Assembly: GCA_937988735.1 (NCBI GenBank)
Contig: CALKHQ010000335.1
Location: forward strand, 1-37,203
Direction of reading: 5' to 3'
Origin: an uncultured Alphaproteobacteria bacterium
GTDB lineage: Bacteria > Pseudomonadota > Alphaproteobacteria > CALKHQ01
Length of the DNA stretch: 37,203 nucleotides
Shown: in pieces, positions 1 to 9,008 of the stretch
Numbering within the stretch: the first letter of the stretch is position 1
Layout: each line of letters begins with the position of its first letter
Program-made: the position numbers and the translations under genes
The notes under the pieces: model-generated
What the model was told of the DNA's origin: nothing
What the model saw: the letters and a program-made list of their open reading frames with translations, nothing else
Database searches by the model: none

Positions 1-42
1 ATATTGGCGTGACTGGAGTTCAGACGTGTGCTCTTCCGATCT
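1..42 (+). other. Illumina TruSeq indexed adapter left on the contig end
   Basis: Positions 9-42 match the 34-nt TruSeq read-2 adapter, starting GTGACTGGAGTTC and ending CTCTTCCGATCT. Positions 3-8 read ATTGGC, which I recall as the index-6 PCR primer barcode (index read GCCAAT), and positions 1-2 fit the AT that precedes the index in that primer. These bases are synthetic. Native sequence begins at about 43. An apparent start codon at 28 that would open the gyrB frame lies inside the adapter and must be ignored. Confidence 0.97.
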
Positions 43-1425
<1,383 letters not shown>

Positions 1426-1465
1426 GGCCGGCGCCTCCAGGGCGGCGGCTCCGGTTCCCGGGCCG

Positions 1466-2386
1466 CTACCGCTCCAGCCAGTGGCGGTACTTCTGCCACA
1501 TCCCCGACTGCGGGTCCCTCAGCTCGATCAGCTTCAGGCTGATCTGGTACTCGTACATCGCCCTGAGCAGGCAGTAGCGCCAGCCGACCCGGCCGTCGAG
1601 GAAGCCGAGCTTGCCGAAATACATGTAGAGGAACACGAACAGCGGGCGCATCGGCAGGTGCCGGTAGGCGAAGTTCTTCAGCGCGCGCCGCCGCGGCGGG
1701 CCCTTGCGCCACAGGCTGGGCCGGATGGTGTCCCGTGCGCGCCCGGTGAGCAGCCGGTGGATCTCGACCGCCTCCAGGCTGGAATAGACGTTGTGGCGGT
1801 CGACGTAGCGTTCGATGCCCTTGTCGTCCTTGTGCACGAAGTGGTTGCGCAGGCGGCCCGTGGGGCCGTCCACCAGCATGTGCTCGTGGACGATGCGGTC
1901 CTCGTAGCGGGCGCGGCCGCGGCGGAACAGCCGCAGCTGCCAGTCGGGGTACATGCCGCAGTGGCGGACCCAGCGGCCGGCGAAGAAGTTCTGCCGCGGG
2001 ATGTACCAGCCGACCGGTCCGTCCGGGTCGTTGCGGGTAACGACGGCCGCAATCTCGGCGGCGAGGGCCGGGGTGACGCGCTCGTCGGCATCGACCAGCA
2101 GGATCCAGTCGTGCCGCATGTCGATGTTGTCGATCGCCCAGTTCTTGTGCGTCGAGAACACGTCGAATGCCCGCTGCACCACCCGCGCCCCCTTCGCGCG
2201 CGCGATGTCCAGCGTGCCGTCGTCGCTGTAGCTGTCGAACACGATCCGCTCGCCGGCGAAGGCGAGGCAGTCGAGGCATGCGGCGAGGTTCCGCTCCTCG
2301 TTCCGGGTGGGAACGATCGCCGTCACCGGCACCGTCCCGGGGCCGGGGCATGAAGCGGGGGCGGTGGGTGGGTGCGTCTGGTCCAT
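1466..2386 (-). CDS. Family 2 glycosyltransferase (WaaE/KdtX-like)
   Basis: Predicted GT-A fold transferase of 306 residues. The Rossmann-like start reads TAIVPTRNEERNLAACL, followed by DSYSDDGTLDIA and KNWAID, and then the metal/nucleotide-binding acidic motif VDADERV. The KNWAID plus DADE arrangement resembles the lipopolysaccharide core transferase family WaaE/KdtX, so a role in cell-envelope glycan assembly at the cytoplasmic face is inferred. The acceptor and donor sugars cannot be read from the sequence. The C-terminal third (FAYRHLPMRPLFVFLYMYFGKLGF) is hydrophobic and basic, suggesting membrane association. The start at 2386 is chosen because upstream residues are arginine-rich and unlike the family. 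No strong ribosome site is visible, so the start is uncertain. The diguanylate cyclase gene ends 73 bp upstream on the same strand. Confidence 0.9.
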   Translation of the reverse strand: MDQTHPPTAPASCPGPGTVPVTAIVPTRNEERNLAACLDCLAFAGERIVFDSYSDDGTLDIARAKGARVVQRAFDVFSTHKNWAIDNIDMRHDWILLVDADERVTPALAAEIAAVVTRNDPDGPVGWYIPRQNFFAGRWVRHCGMYPDWQLRLFRRGRARYEDRIVHEHMLVDGPTGRLRNHFVHKDDKGIERYVDRHNVYSSLEAVEIHRLLTGRARDTIRPSLWRKGPPRRRALKNFAYRHLPMRPLFVFLYMYFGKLGFLDGRVGWRYCLLRAMYEYQISLKLIELRDPQSGMWQKYRHWLER

Positions 2387-2459
2387 GGCGCGCCACGTTA
2401 GCCGATGCGGTGGCTCGGGGCAGCGGCCAAATCGACGGCGTCGGCGGCGGGGCACCGCG

Positions 2460-3482
2460 TCAGAGCGACGAGGCTTCGGCCGGAACCAGCTCCGCCTCCG
2501 CCCCGTCGTCGGCGACGGCCTGCACCACCCGGTTGCGGCCGCCGGTCTTCGCCCGGTACATGGCCGCGTCGGCCCGGCGCAGCATGGTCTCGGCGGTATC
2601 GACCTCGGGATAGGCCTGGGTCACGCCGATGCTGACCGTCACCGACAGCGGGCCGGCCACGGTGTCGATCTGGATGGCGGCGAGCTCGGCCCGGATGCGC
2701 TCCGAGACGATCGCCCCCGCCTCCTGGTCGGACTCCGGCATCAGGATGGCGAACTCCTCGCCGCCCAGCCGCCCCACCAGGTCGTTGGCGCGCAGCATCT
2801 TCACGGTGAACTCGGAGAGGGCCTTCAGCACCTCGTCACCCGCCTGGTGCCCGTACTGGTCGTTGATCTGCTTGAAATGGTCGACGTCGAGCGCCGCCAG
2901 CACCAGCGGACTGTGGTAGCGCTTGCCGCGTTCCAGCTCCTGCTCCAGCCGCTGCAGGAAGTAGCGGCGGTTGGCGACGCCGGTGAGGCCGTCGGTGTTG
3001 GCGAGCAGCGCAAGCTGCTGGTTGGCGCGCTCCAGCTCGAGCTGGCGGCTGCGCAGCCGCAGCATGTTGCGCGTGCGCGCGGCGAGCTCGATCGGATCGA
3101 CCGGCTTCTTCAGGAAGTCGTTGGCCCCGACGTCGAGCGCCTTGTACAGCGTCTCCGGCTTCTCCTCGGCGGTGATCATCACCACCGGCAGGTCGGCGAG
3201 CTGCGCGTTCCGCCGCAGCCGCTGCAGGAAGCTGATGCCGTCCAGCGTCGGCATCAGATAGTCGAGCAGCAGCACGTCGAAGGAATTGCCCTCGCACCAC
3301 TCCAGCGCCTCGATGGGGTCGATGAAGGTGCGGGTGATCACCGGCCCGACCGACTGGACGAGCTTCTCCAGCAGCATGGCGTTGGCCATGATGTCGTCGA
3401 CGATGACGATCGTCATCGGCTGCCCGGCGGGCGCACCGGCCGTCTCGGCACCATGCTTCGGGTCGGCGGCTTCGATCAGCAT
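2460..3482 (-). CDS. Response regulator with GGDEF domain (PleD-like diguanylate cyclase)
   Basis: 340-residue protein with an N-terminal receiver domain (about 23-145) and a C-terminal GGDEF domain (about 160-325). Receiver hallmarks are the acidic pair D29-D30, the phospho-acceptor D74 in LLLDYLMP and the lysine before proline at 126-127. The GGDEF signature is GGEEF at 240-244. An RxxD inhibitory site (R231-D234) sits exactly five residues before it, so product inhibition by c-di-GMP is expected. Known biochemistry: such proteins condense two GTP into c-di-GMP when phosphorylated. It has one receiver domain where PleD has two. No kinase gene lies beside it. An internal start at residue 23 (position 3416) is also possible, since the first 22 residues lie outside the receiver fold. 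Confidence 0.95.
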   Translation of the reverse strand: MLIEAADPKHGAETAGAPAGQPMTIVIVDDIMANAMLLEKLVQSVGPVITRTFIDPIEALEWCEGNSFDVLLLDYLMPTLDGISFLQRLRRNAQLADLPVVMITAEEKPETLYKALDVGANDFLKKPVDPIELAARTRNMLRLRSRQLELERANQQLALLANTDGLTGVANRRYFLQRLEQELERGKRYHSPLVLAALDVDHFKQINDQYGHQAGDEVLKALSEFTVKMLRANDLVGRLGGEEFAILMPESDQEAGAIVSERIRAELAAIQIDTVAGPLSVTVSIGVTQAYPEVDTAETMLRRADAAMYRAKTGGRNRVVQAVADDGAEAELVPAEASSL

Positions 3483-3606
3483 GAAGCGGGTTCAGCCCCT
3501 GCGGGTAATCCGGTCAAGGCCACTGTAGACCGGAACAAGTTTGCGCCGCGTTAACCCGCGGGCGTTACCGCTGGCCCGGCAGGCCGATGCTGTGATCAGG
3601 GGCGGA

Positions 3607-3681
3607 TGGAGCGGGTGATGGGGATCGAACCCACGACATACAGCTTGGGAAGCTGTCGTTCTACCACTGAACTACACCCGC
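3607..3681 (-). tRNA. tRNA-Gly (anticodon CCC)
   Basis: On the minus strand the 7-bp acceptor stem GCGGGTG/CACCCGC closes a full cloverleaf. It has the D arm GTTC..GAAC, the anticodon stem ACAGC/GCTGT with loop TTCCCAA (anticodon CCC, reading GGG), and the T arm GTGGG TTCGATC CCCAT. The discriminator is T, normal for bacterial tRNA-Gly, and CCA is encoded (3607-3609). It sits alone, downstream of a matching promoter. Confidence 0.97.
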
Positions 3682-3692
3682 GACCGGGCCGG

Positions 3693-3721
3693 ATATTAGG
3701 GCGTCGGCGCGCCTCGTGCAA
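3693..3721 (-). promoter_or_regulatory. Promoter of tRNA-Gly
   Basis: Read on the minus strand: -35 TTGCAC (3716-3721), a 17-bp spacer, and -10 TAATAT (3693-3698). Transcription would start about 5 nt before the mature tRNA 5' end at 3681. Both boxes match 4 of 6 consensus bases with ideal spacing. Confidence 0.7.
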
Positions 3722-4149
3722 GCCGTCCCCCCGCCCGGCTGCGACCGGCTCCCGGGCCCGCCGCCCGGCGGGGGGCACGTTGTGATCATTTTGCCACCCA
3801 CTGTTGCAATTTCATCGCAGTGCTCCAAAAATCGGAATAAACAACTCAGAACAAATAGATTTTTGGGCTCGAGCGGGGTTCGTTGCATTGGCGTTCGCGG
3901 CCTATGTGGGGTATATTCCACACGATCAGGCGTGGGGCTTGCCCGTGGGTTGCTTGCAACCTTGTCCGATTTGGCTAAACATGGCCGGGTGGTCGTCGGC
4001 GGTTTCGGCGGTCAGAGGTTTCCGGCTCGCGGCAGCCAGGTTGGAGACGCGGAGTCAAAGGAGCGATCACCCGGACGGGTCTCCGTCAGCGTGTGAGAGC
4101 TGTTCAATGAACGAGGGTGAGTCCTCACGATGAAGGAGGCGTTTGTTTC
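3722..4149 (+). other. AT-richer non-coding leader region upstream of the OmpA-like lipoprotein
   Basis: No convincing gene lies in this 428-base stretch. The open frames here lack ribosome sites and family features. It holds a 7-bp GC hairpin (3757-3772) and a perfect 9-bp inverted repeat CCAAAAATC/GATTTTTGG (3825-3833 and 3858-3866, 24-nt loop). Further in are a candidate promoter (3888-3917) and two short dyads, GGGCTTGCCC (3936-3945) and GGTTGCTTGCAACC (3948-3961). A 6-bp repeat GGAGAC/GTCTCC (4043-4048, 4079-4084) and a small hairpin GTGAG/CTCAC (4117-4128) lie just before the ribosome site AAGGAGG at 4133-4139. Base composition from about 3780 to 3920 is clearly more AT-rich than its surroundings. 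Confidence 0.6.
3888..3917 (+). promoter_or_regulatory. Candidate promoter for the OmpA-like lipoprotein
   Basis: TTGGCG at 3888-3893, an 18-bp spacer, and TATATT at 3912-3917 (5 of 6 to the -10 consensus). If used, the start would be near 3924 and the untranslated leader about 225 nt. The long leader contains the two dyads at 3936-3961. The -35 is poor, so this rests mainly on the -10 box. Confidence 0.4.
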
Positions 4150-4989
4150 ATGAGGAGTGTAACGGAAATGACACGTGGCTTTAAGGCCTGCGTCGCCGTT
4201 GGTGCCCTGGCGCTCGTCTCGGGTTGTGCCACCGGATGGAATCTCGATGCGCTGCAGTCCGCAGAACGTGTCGGCTCGCCGTTCACGGTCGCCCTGGCCA
4301 ATGAGTACCAGGCGCTGGCCGAGTACGAAGCGCTGAAGATGAACGACTGGGTCGACGCCGACTACTTCGCGACCAAGGGGCTGGCCGCGGCGGGTGGCGA
4401 GGTCGTTCTGCCCGAGGACCTGAGCAACTGGTGGGTGCCGGAGAGCGCCGTCGCCGACCTCAGCGACGCCCGCGCCTCGCTCCTCGCGGCCCTTGACGGC
4501 GGTGCCCGCGAAGCGCAGCCGGAGACGGCGGCCCGCTGCCAGGTTCTCTACGACTGCTGGATCGAGCAGCAGGAAGAGAATCACCAGCCGACGCACATCG
4601 CGGCCTGCCGTGACAACTTCTACACCTGCCTCGCCTCCCTCGGTGCCCAGCAGCAGGTTGCCGAAAACTACGTCATCCTGTTCGACTTCGACCGCTCCGA
4701 CCTCACCGCCGCCGGCCAGGTGGTCGTGAACGAGGTGCTGTCGGTCGCGCTGGCCGATCCGTCCCTGCAGATCAGCCTGGTCGGCCACACCGACACCGTC
4801 GGCTCGCCGGCCTACAACCTGCGCCTCGGCCAGGCCCGCGCCGAGACGGTCCGCAACGCCCTGATCTCTGGCGGCGTGCAGCCCGAGCGGATCACCACCG
4901 AGTCCCGCGGTGAGAGCGATCTTGCCGTCCCGACGGGCGACAACGTCCGCAACCAGGCCAACCGCCGTGTGGTCGTGACACTGATCTAA
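4150..4989 (+). CDS. OmpA-like peptidoglycan-associated lipoprotein (first of a tandem pair)
   Basis: 279-residue predicted outer-membrane lipoprotein. The signal peptide ends in the lipobox LVSGC with the lipidated cysteine at residue 26. A middle region of about 140 residues with four cysteines (CQVLYDC, CRDNFYTC) has no family I recognise. An OmpA C-terminal domain follows, from VILFDFDRSDLT to the end, with GHTDTVG and RAETVRNALISGG as the peptidoglycan-binding signature. It likely tethers the outer membrane to the cell wall. The start has AAGGAGG 10 nt upstream. An alternative ATG at 4168 would shorten the signal peptide to a typical length. A strong terminator follows, and a shorter paralogue lies downstream. 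Confidence 0.93.
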   Translation: MRSVTEMTRGFKACVAVGALALVSGCATGWNLDALQSAERVGSPFTVALANEYQALAEYEALKMNDWVDADYFATKGLAAAGGEVVLPEDLSNWWVPESAVADLSDARASLLAALDGGAREAQPETAARCQVLYDCWIEQQEENHQPTHIAACRDNFYTCLASLGAQQQVAENYVILFDFDRSDLTAAGQVVVNEVLSVALADPSLQISLVGHTDTVGSPAYNLRLGQARAETVRNALISGGVQPERITTESRGESDLAVPTGDNVRNQANRRVVVTLI

Positions 4990-5016
4990 AGCCTCCGGCT
5001 CAGACATCTCCCGGTG

Positions 5017-5051
5017 AACGGCGCTGCCTGGTGCAGCGCCGTTCTGCTTTT
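5017..5051 (+). terminator. Intrinsic terminator after the first OmpA-like gene
   Basis: Perfect 11-bp stem AACGGCGCTGC/GCAGCGCCGTT (5017-5027 and 5033-5043), 5-nt loop, then CTGCTTTT. It lies 28 nt after the stop codon. Confidence 0.88.
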
Positions 5052-5138
5052 GGGGCTTTCGGCCCCGCGTGCGCGATGGACAGCCGCCCCCGAGGCTGAC
5101 TACTCTGGTCCGACCAGAAGCGGCAGGGAGGTAGGGCG

Positions 5139-5627
5139 ATGCGCACGAGACTTGGACCCTGGCAGCCGGTATCCGGGATGCGCGGCGTGGCCGGCATCGC
5201 GGTCATGATGCTCGCGGCTGCCTGTGCCTCCGAGCCGGAAGCGCCGCCACCGGAGCCGGCGCCGGTTGCGCCAGCGCCGGAAGTGGCGCCGGTCGCCGAC
5301 ACCACCTATGTCGTGCTGTTCGATTTCGCCTCCACCGCGCTCACCCAGGCGGGGCATGTCGTGGTGGCGGACATTGCCGCGCAGGCGCAGGCCGATCCCG
5401 GTCTGACCATCCACCTGGTGGGTCACGCCGACACCGTGGGCCCGCCGGCGATAAACGAGCGCATCTCCCAGGCGCGCGCGGACACCGTGCGCAACGCGCT
5501 GGTCGCGGCCGGCATCGCGCCCGAGCGAATCACGACCGAGGCGCGGGGCGAGACGGATCCGGCGGTGCCGACGGGCGACAACGTCCGCAACCAGGCCAAC
5601 CGCCGCGTGGTCGCAACCCTGATGTGA
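5139..5627 (+). CDS. OmpA-like lipoprotein, short paralogue
   Basis: 162-residue predicted lipoprotein. The signal peptide ends in the lipobox LAAAC (cysteine 29). A Pro/Ala/Glu-rich flexible linker (about 31-52) leads into an OmpA domain from VVLFDFAST to the end, with GHADTVG and RADTVRNALVAAG. It is the minimal lipoprotein-linker-OmpA form, lacking the cysteine-rich middle region of its upstream neighbour. The C-terminal PTGDNVRNQANRRVV is shared with that neighbour, and 38 consecutive nucleotides are identical (4930-4967 and 5568-5605), showing tandem duplication or gene conversion. The start is supported by AGGGAGGT at 5126-5133. The upstream terminator implies its own promoter, which I could not identify clearly. 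Confidence 0.92.
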   Translation: MRTRLGPWQPVSGMRGVAGIAVMMLAAACASEPEAPPPEPAPVAPAPEVAPVADTTYVVLFDFASTALTQAGHVVVADIAAQAQADPGLTIHLVGHADTVGPPAINERISQARADTVRNALVAAGIAPERITTEARGETDPAVPTGDNVRNQANRRVVATLM

Positions 5628-5744
5628 CGGCCGTGCCGGGCCGTTCCCGGGCCGGAGCGACGGGCGGCATTGCGGCCAATGCCTGCCAAAATCGTTACAA
5701 ATGGCATATTGCGGGTGGGTTCGGCTGGGCGATAGTCTCGAATC

Positions 5745-6197
5745 ATGGACAAGGCCACGATGCAGAAGAAGGGCAGTTTCGGCGGGAGTGTCGCTGACGG
5801 CGCGATCTATCGTGCCTGTACGCGCGCAATCGTCGTCACTGTCGAACCGGTCTATCTCGAGCATGAATCCTCGCCCGAGGAGCATCATTACGTCTGGGCC
5901 TACCACGTCCGGATCGAGAACCAGGGCACCGACACCGTCCAGCTCCGCAACCGTTACTGGCGCATTACCGACGCCATGGGCCGCGTGCACGAGGTGCGCG
6001 GTGCCGGCGTTGTCGGCGAGCAACCGGTGCTGAAGCCCGGGCAGGTCTACGAATATTCCAGCGGCACGCCGCTGGACACGCCCTCCGGCTTCATGGTCGG
6101 GACCTACGAGATGCACAGCGCTGCCGGCGAGGTGTTCCACGTGGAGATTCCGGCCTTCTCCCTCGACATTCCCGAGGCGCGCGGCCACCTCCACTGA
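5745..6197 (+). CDS. apaG: ApaG protein
   Basis: 150 residues, slightly longer than typical ApaG (about 125-130). The fibronectin-III-like ApaG fold is recognised by YVWAYHVRIENQGTDTVQLRNRYWRITDA, the glycine motif GAGVVGEQPVLKPG, and the C-terminal GTYEMHSAAGEVFHVEIPAFSLD. ApaG has been linked genetically to cobalt/magnesium tolerance, but its molecular role is not settled. In enterobacteria it neighbours apaH and ksgA, and here it stands alone. The ATG at 5745 has no clear ribosome site. A second in-frame ATG at 5760 is possible. A weak promoter-like pair (TTGCGG at 5709, TAGTCT at 5733, 18-bp spacer) would place the transcript start almost on the first ATG. Confidence 0.95.
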   Translation: MDKATMQKKGSFGGSVADGAIYRACTRAIVVTVEPVYLEHESSPEEHHYVWAYHVRIENQGTDTVQLRNRYWRITDAMGRVHEVRGAGVVGEQPVLKPGQVYEYSSGTPLDTPSGFMVGTYEMHSAAGEVFHVEIPAFSLDIPEARGHLH

Positions 6198-6246
6198 TCG
6201 CCGGGCGGCGCTTCCGAGTCGGCGGGCAACCCGCTAGCATCCGCCG

Positions 6247-7695
6247 GTGCTGGACCCGCGTCCCATCCTGTTCGTCATCGGCGTCCTGCTGGCGACCCTC
6301 GCTGCGGCGATGTGCCTGCCGGCCGCCGTCGACCTCGTCGCCGGCCACGCCGACTGGCGCACCTTCGCCCTCTCCGCGCTCGTGACGCTGTTCATCGGCA
6401 TCTCCCTGGTGCTGACCAACCGGAAGCGCGACTTCCGGCTCACCCTGCGCCAGGGTTTCGTCGCCACCGTGGCCGGCTGGCTCGCCACCGCCGTCTTTGC
6501 CGCGCTGCCCTTCGCCTTCTCCGGCCTCGACCTCAGCTACACCGACGCCTTCTTCGAGGCGATGTCGGGGGTCACCACCACCGGCTCCACCATCATGACC
6601 AACCTCGCCCAGGTGCCCCCGGGCCTGCTGATCTGGCGGGCGCTGCTGCAGTGGCTCGGCGGCATCGGCATCCTGGTCATGACCATTGCGGTGCTGCCGG
6701 TGCTGCAGGTCGGCGGCATGCAGCTCTTCCGGCTGGAGGCGACGGCGCGGCCGGACCTGGTGCTGCCGCGGGCGACTCGGCTGATCGCCACCATCGGCGC
6801 GATCTATCTCGCGCTCACCCTCGCCTGTACCGGCCTCTACTGGATGTTCGGCATGACCGGCTTCGAGGCCGTCGCCCATGCCATGACCACCATCTCCACC
6901 GCCGGCTTCTCCACCCGCGAGGATTCGATCGGCGCCTTCGCCAGTCCCGCGATCGACATCACGGCGATGGTGTTCATGATCCTGGGCAGCCTGCCGTTCC
7001 TGCTCTACCTGCGCGCCGTCCGTGGCGACCTGGCGGCGCTGCTGCGCGATTCCCAGGTGCAGTGGTTCCTCGCCGTGGTGGTCCTCGCGGTGATGGCGGT
7101 GTTCCTCTGGCTGTGGCTGGAAAACGGGCTGCCGGCGGGGATCTCCCTGCGCTACGCCAGCTTCAACGTGGTTTCGGTCGTCACCGGCACCGGCTATTCC
7201 ACTGCCGACTACTGGCTGTGGGGCAGCTTCGCCGTCGCCATGTTCTTCCTGCTGATGTTCACCGGCGGCTGCTCCAGCTCGACCACCACCGGCATCAAGA
7301 TCTTCCGCTACCAGGTGCTGTACCAGACCGCGCGCGCCCAGCTCGGCCGCCTGCTGCAGCCGCACGGCGTCTTCGTGCCCTACTTCAACGGCCGGCCGAT
7401 CCCGGAGGAGGTGCAGTTCTCGGTGATGGCCTTCTTCTTCGTCTACGTGCTCGCCTTCGCCGTGCTGGCGACGGCCCTCGGCCTCACCGGGCTCGACTTC
7501 CTCACCGCCGTCTCCGGCGCCGCGACCGCGCTCGCCAACGTCGGGCCCGGCCTCGGCGAGCAGATCGGGCCAGGCGGCACATTTGCCCAGCTTCCGGATG
7601 CGGCGAAGTGGCTGCTCTGCGCCGGCATGCTGCTCGGGCGGCTGGAGCTGTTTACGGTACTGATACTGTTCGCGCCTTCGTTCTGGAGAGGCTAA
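6247..7695 (+). CDS. trkH: TrkH-family potassium uptake channel subunit
   Basis: 482-residue integral membrane protein, the normal TrkH length. It carries the four pore-loop repeats of the Trk/Ktr/HKT superfamily: P1 TTTGSTIM, P2 STAGFST, P3 TGTGYST and P4 ANVGPGLG, each with the filter glycine. Between them run multiple hydrophobic spans, with the RALLQWLGGIGIL and FTGGCSSSTTTGIK segments conserved in the family. TrkH works with the NAD-binding gating subunit TrkA, which is not in this window. It starts with GTG and no good ribosome site, so the start is moderately sure. Its stop lies 9 nt before the downstream M20 deacylase start, indicating co-transcription with a functionally unrelated gene. 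Confidence 0.95.
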   Translation: MLDPRPILFVIGVLLATLAAAMCLPAAVDLVAGHADWRTFALSALVTLFIGISLVLTNRKRDFRLTLRQGFVATVAGWLATAVFAALPFAFSGLDLSYTDAFFEAMSGVTTTGSTIMTNLAQVPPGLLIWRALLQWLGGIGILVMTIAVLPVLQVGGMQLFRLEATARPDLVLPRATRLIATIGAIYLALTLACTGLYWMFGMTGFEAVAHAMTTISTAGFSTREDSIGAFASPAIDITAMVFMILGSLPFLLYLRAVRGDLAALLRDSQVQWFLAVVVLAVMAVFLWLWLENGLPAGISLRYASFNVVSVVTGTGYSTADYWLWGSFAVAMFFLLMFTGGCSSSTTTGIKIFRYQVLYQTARAQLGRLLQPHGVFVPYFNGRPIPEEVQFSVMAFFFVYVLAFAVLATALGLTGLDFLTAVSGAATALANVGPGLGEQIGPGGTFAQLPDAAKWLLCAGMLLGRLELFTVLILFAPSFWRG

Positions 7696-7704
7696 GGAAA
7701 GCGC

Positions 7705-8895
7705 ATGACCGAGACCCGCAGGACGGACCTGGCCGCCGTCCAGGAGATGATCGCACGGCTGGTGTCGTTCGACACCGTCTCCGACCGGCCGAACCGGGCG
7801 CTGATCGACTGGATGCAGGGCTATCTCGCGGCCCGCGGCGTGCCCACCCGGCTGTTCCCGGACGCGCGCGGCGAGAAGGCGAACCTGCTCGCCACCTTCG
7901 GCCCGCCCGGCCCCGGCGGCATCGTGCTGTCCGGCCACAGCGACGTGGTCCCGGTGGACGGCCAGGACTGGGACAGCGATCCCTTCACCCTGCGGGTCGA
8001 GAACGGCCGGCTTTACGGCCGCGGCACTGCCGACATGAAGAGCTTCCTCGCGATCGTGCTGGCGCTGGCCGACGAGTTCCTCAGCCGGCCGCTGAAGCGC
8101 CCGATCCACCTGCTGGCCTCCTATGACGAGGAGGTCGGCTGCACCGGCGTCAGGAGTGCCTTGCCGGCGCTGAAGGCGCCCGACGTCGACCCGCTGGCGA
8201 TCATCGTCGGCGAGCCGACCTCGATGCAGGTGTGCAGCGCGCACAAGGGCATCCATGCCTTCCGCACCACGGTGACCGGGCTCGAGGCGCATTCCAGCCA
8301 GACCGACCGCGGGGTCAATGCGGTCGCGGTTGCCGCGCGCATCATCGGCTTCCTGGAGCGGATGGCGGCCGAGCGGGTGGCGGCGGCCGACCCCGGCAAC
8401 GGCTTCAGCCCGCCGTACAGCACCATCCATGTCGGCGTGATCCGGGGCGGCACGGCGCTCAACATCATTCCGCGGACGTGCAGCTTCGAATGGGAGATCC
8501 GGCCCCTTCCCGACGACGACCCGCAGCCGATCATCGAACGGCTGGAGGCCTTCGTCGCCGAGGAGATCCTGCCGGCGATGCACGCGGTCAGCCCGAAGAC
8601 CGGCGTGACCACCGAGGCGCTGGTCTGGATCCCCGCGCTGCGCAAGGAGCCGGGCAACGCGGCGGAGACGCTGGCCATGCACCTCGCCGGCACCAACGCC
8701 ACCCATGTCGTCGCCTATGGCGCCGAGGCGGGCCTGTTCCAGCAGAACGGTACGCCGACGGTGCTGTGCGGGCCCGGTGACATCGCCCAGGCGCACCAGC
8801 CCAACGAGTTCATCACGCTGGCCCAGGTCGAGGCCTGCATGGCCTTCATGCGCCGGCTGATGGACTGGGCCGAGCAGACGCCGGCCCAGGGCTAG
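7705..8895 (+). CDS. argE: Acetylornithine deacetylase (M20 family)
   Basis: 396-residue zinc deacylase. Metal and catalytic motifs are in place: H78 and D80 in SGHSDVVPV, D110 in GRGTADMKSF, the DEE at 141-143, E170 in GEPT, and H364 in AHQPNEF. The dimerisation domain sits between them. ArgE hydrolyses N-acetylornithine to ornithine plus acetate. The length and the motif order SGHSDVVPVDGQDW...GRGTADMKSF fit proteobacterial ArgE. M20 proteins with the same motifs also include succinyl-diaminopimelate desuccinylase and other amidohydrolases, so the substrate is inferred. The ribosome site AAGGAAAG overlaps the end of trkH, so the two genes form an operon. Confidence 0.9.
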   Translation: MTETRRTDLAAVQEMIARLVSFDTVSDRPNRALIDWMQGYLAARGVPTRLFPDARGEKANLLATFGPPGPGGIVLSGHSDVVPVDGQDWDSDPFTLRVENGRLYGRGTADMKSFLAIVLALADEFLSRPLKRPIHLLASYDEEVGCTGVRSALPALKAPDVDPLAIIVGEPTSMQVCSAHKGIHAFRTTVTGLEAHSSQTDRGVNAVAVAARIIGFLERMAAERVAAADPGNGFSPPYSTIHVGVIRGGTALNIIPRTCSFEWEIRPLPDDDPQPIIERLEAFVAEEILPAMHAVSPKTGVTTEALVWIPALRKEPGNAAETLAMHLAGTNATHVVAYGAEAGLFQQNGTPTVLCGPGDIAQAHQPNEFITLAQVEACMAFMRRLMDWAEQTPAQG

Positions 8896-9008
8896 TCCGG
8901 CCCCGATCCGCCGGGGCGCGAGGCGGCGCAAAGCTCTGGCCCGATGGGCGGCGGCTCCTGTATGAAGGCTCGAATTAACGAGTCGCAATTGCGGGCGGAC
9001 CGGGCGCA

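Noticed and set aside
3722..4133. Small genes in the leader of the OmpA-like lipoprotein
   Set aside because: Two overlapping frames of 109 and 126 codons exist, but neither has a ribosome site, plausible codon bias or recognisable sequence.
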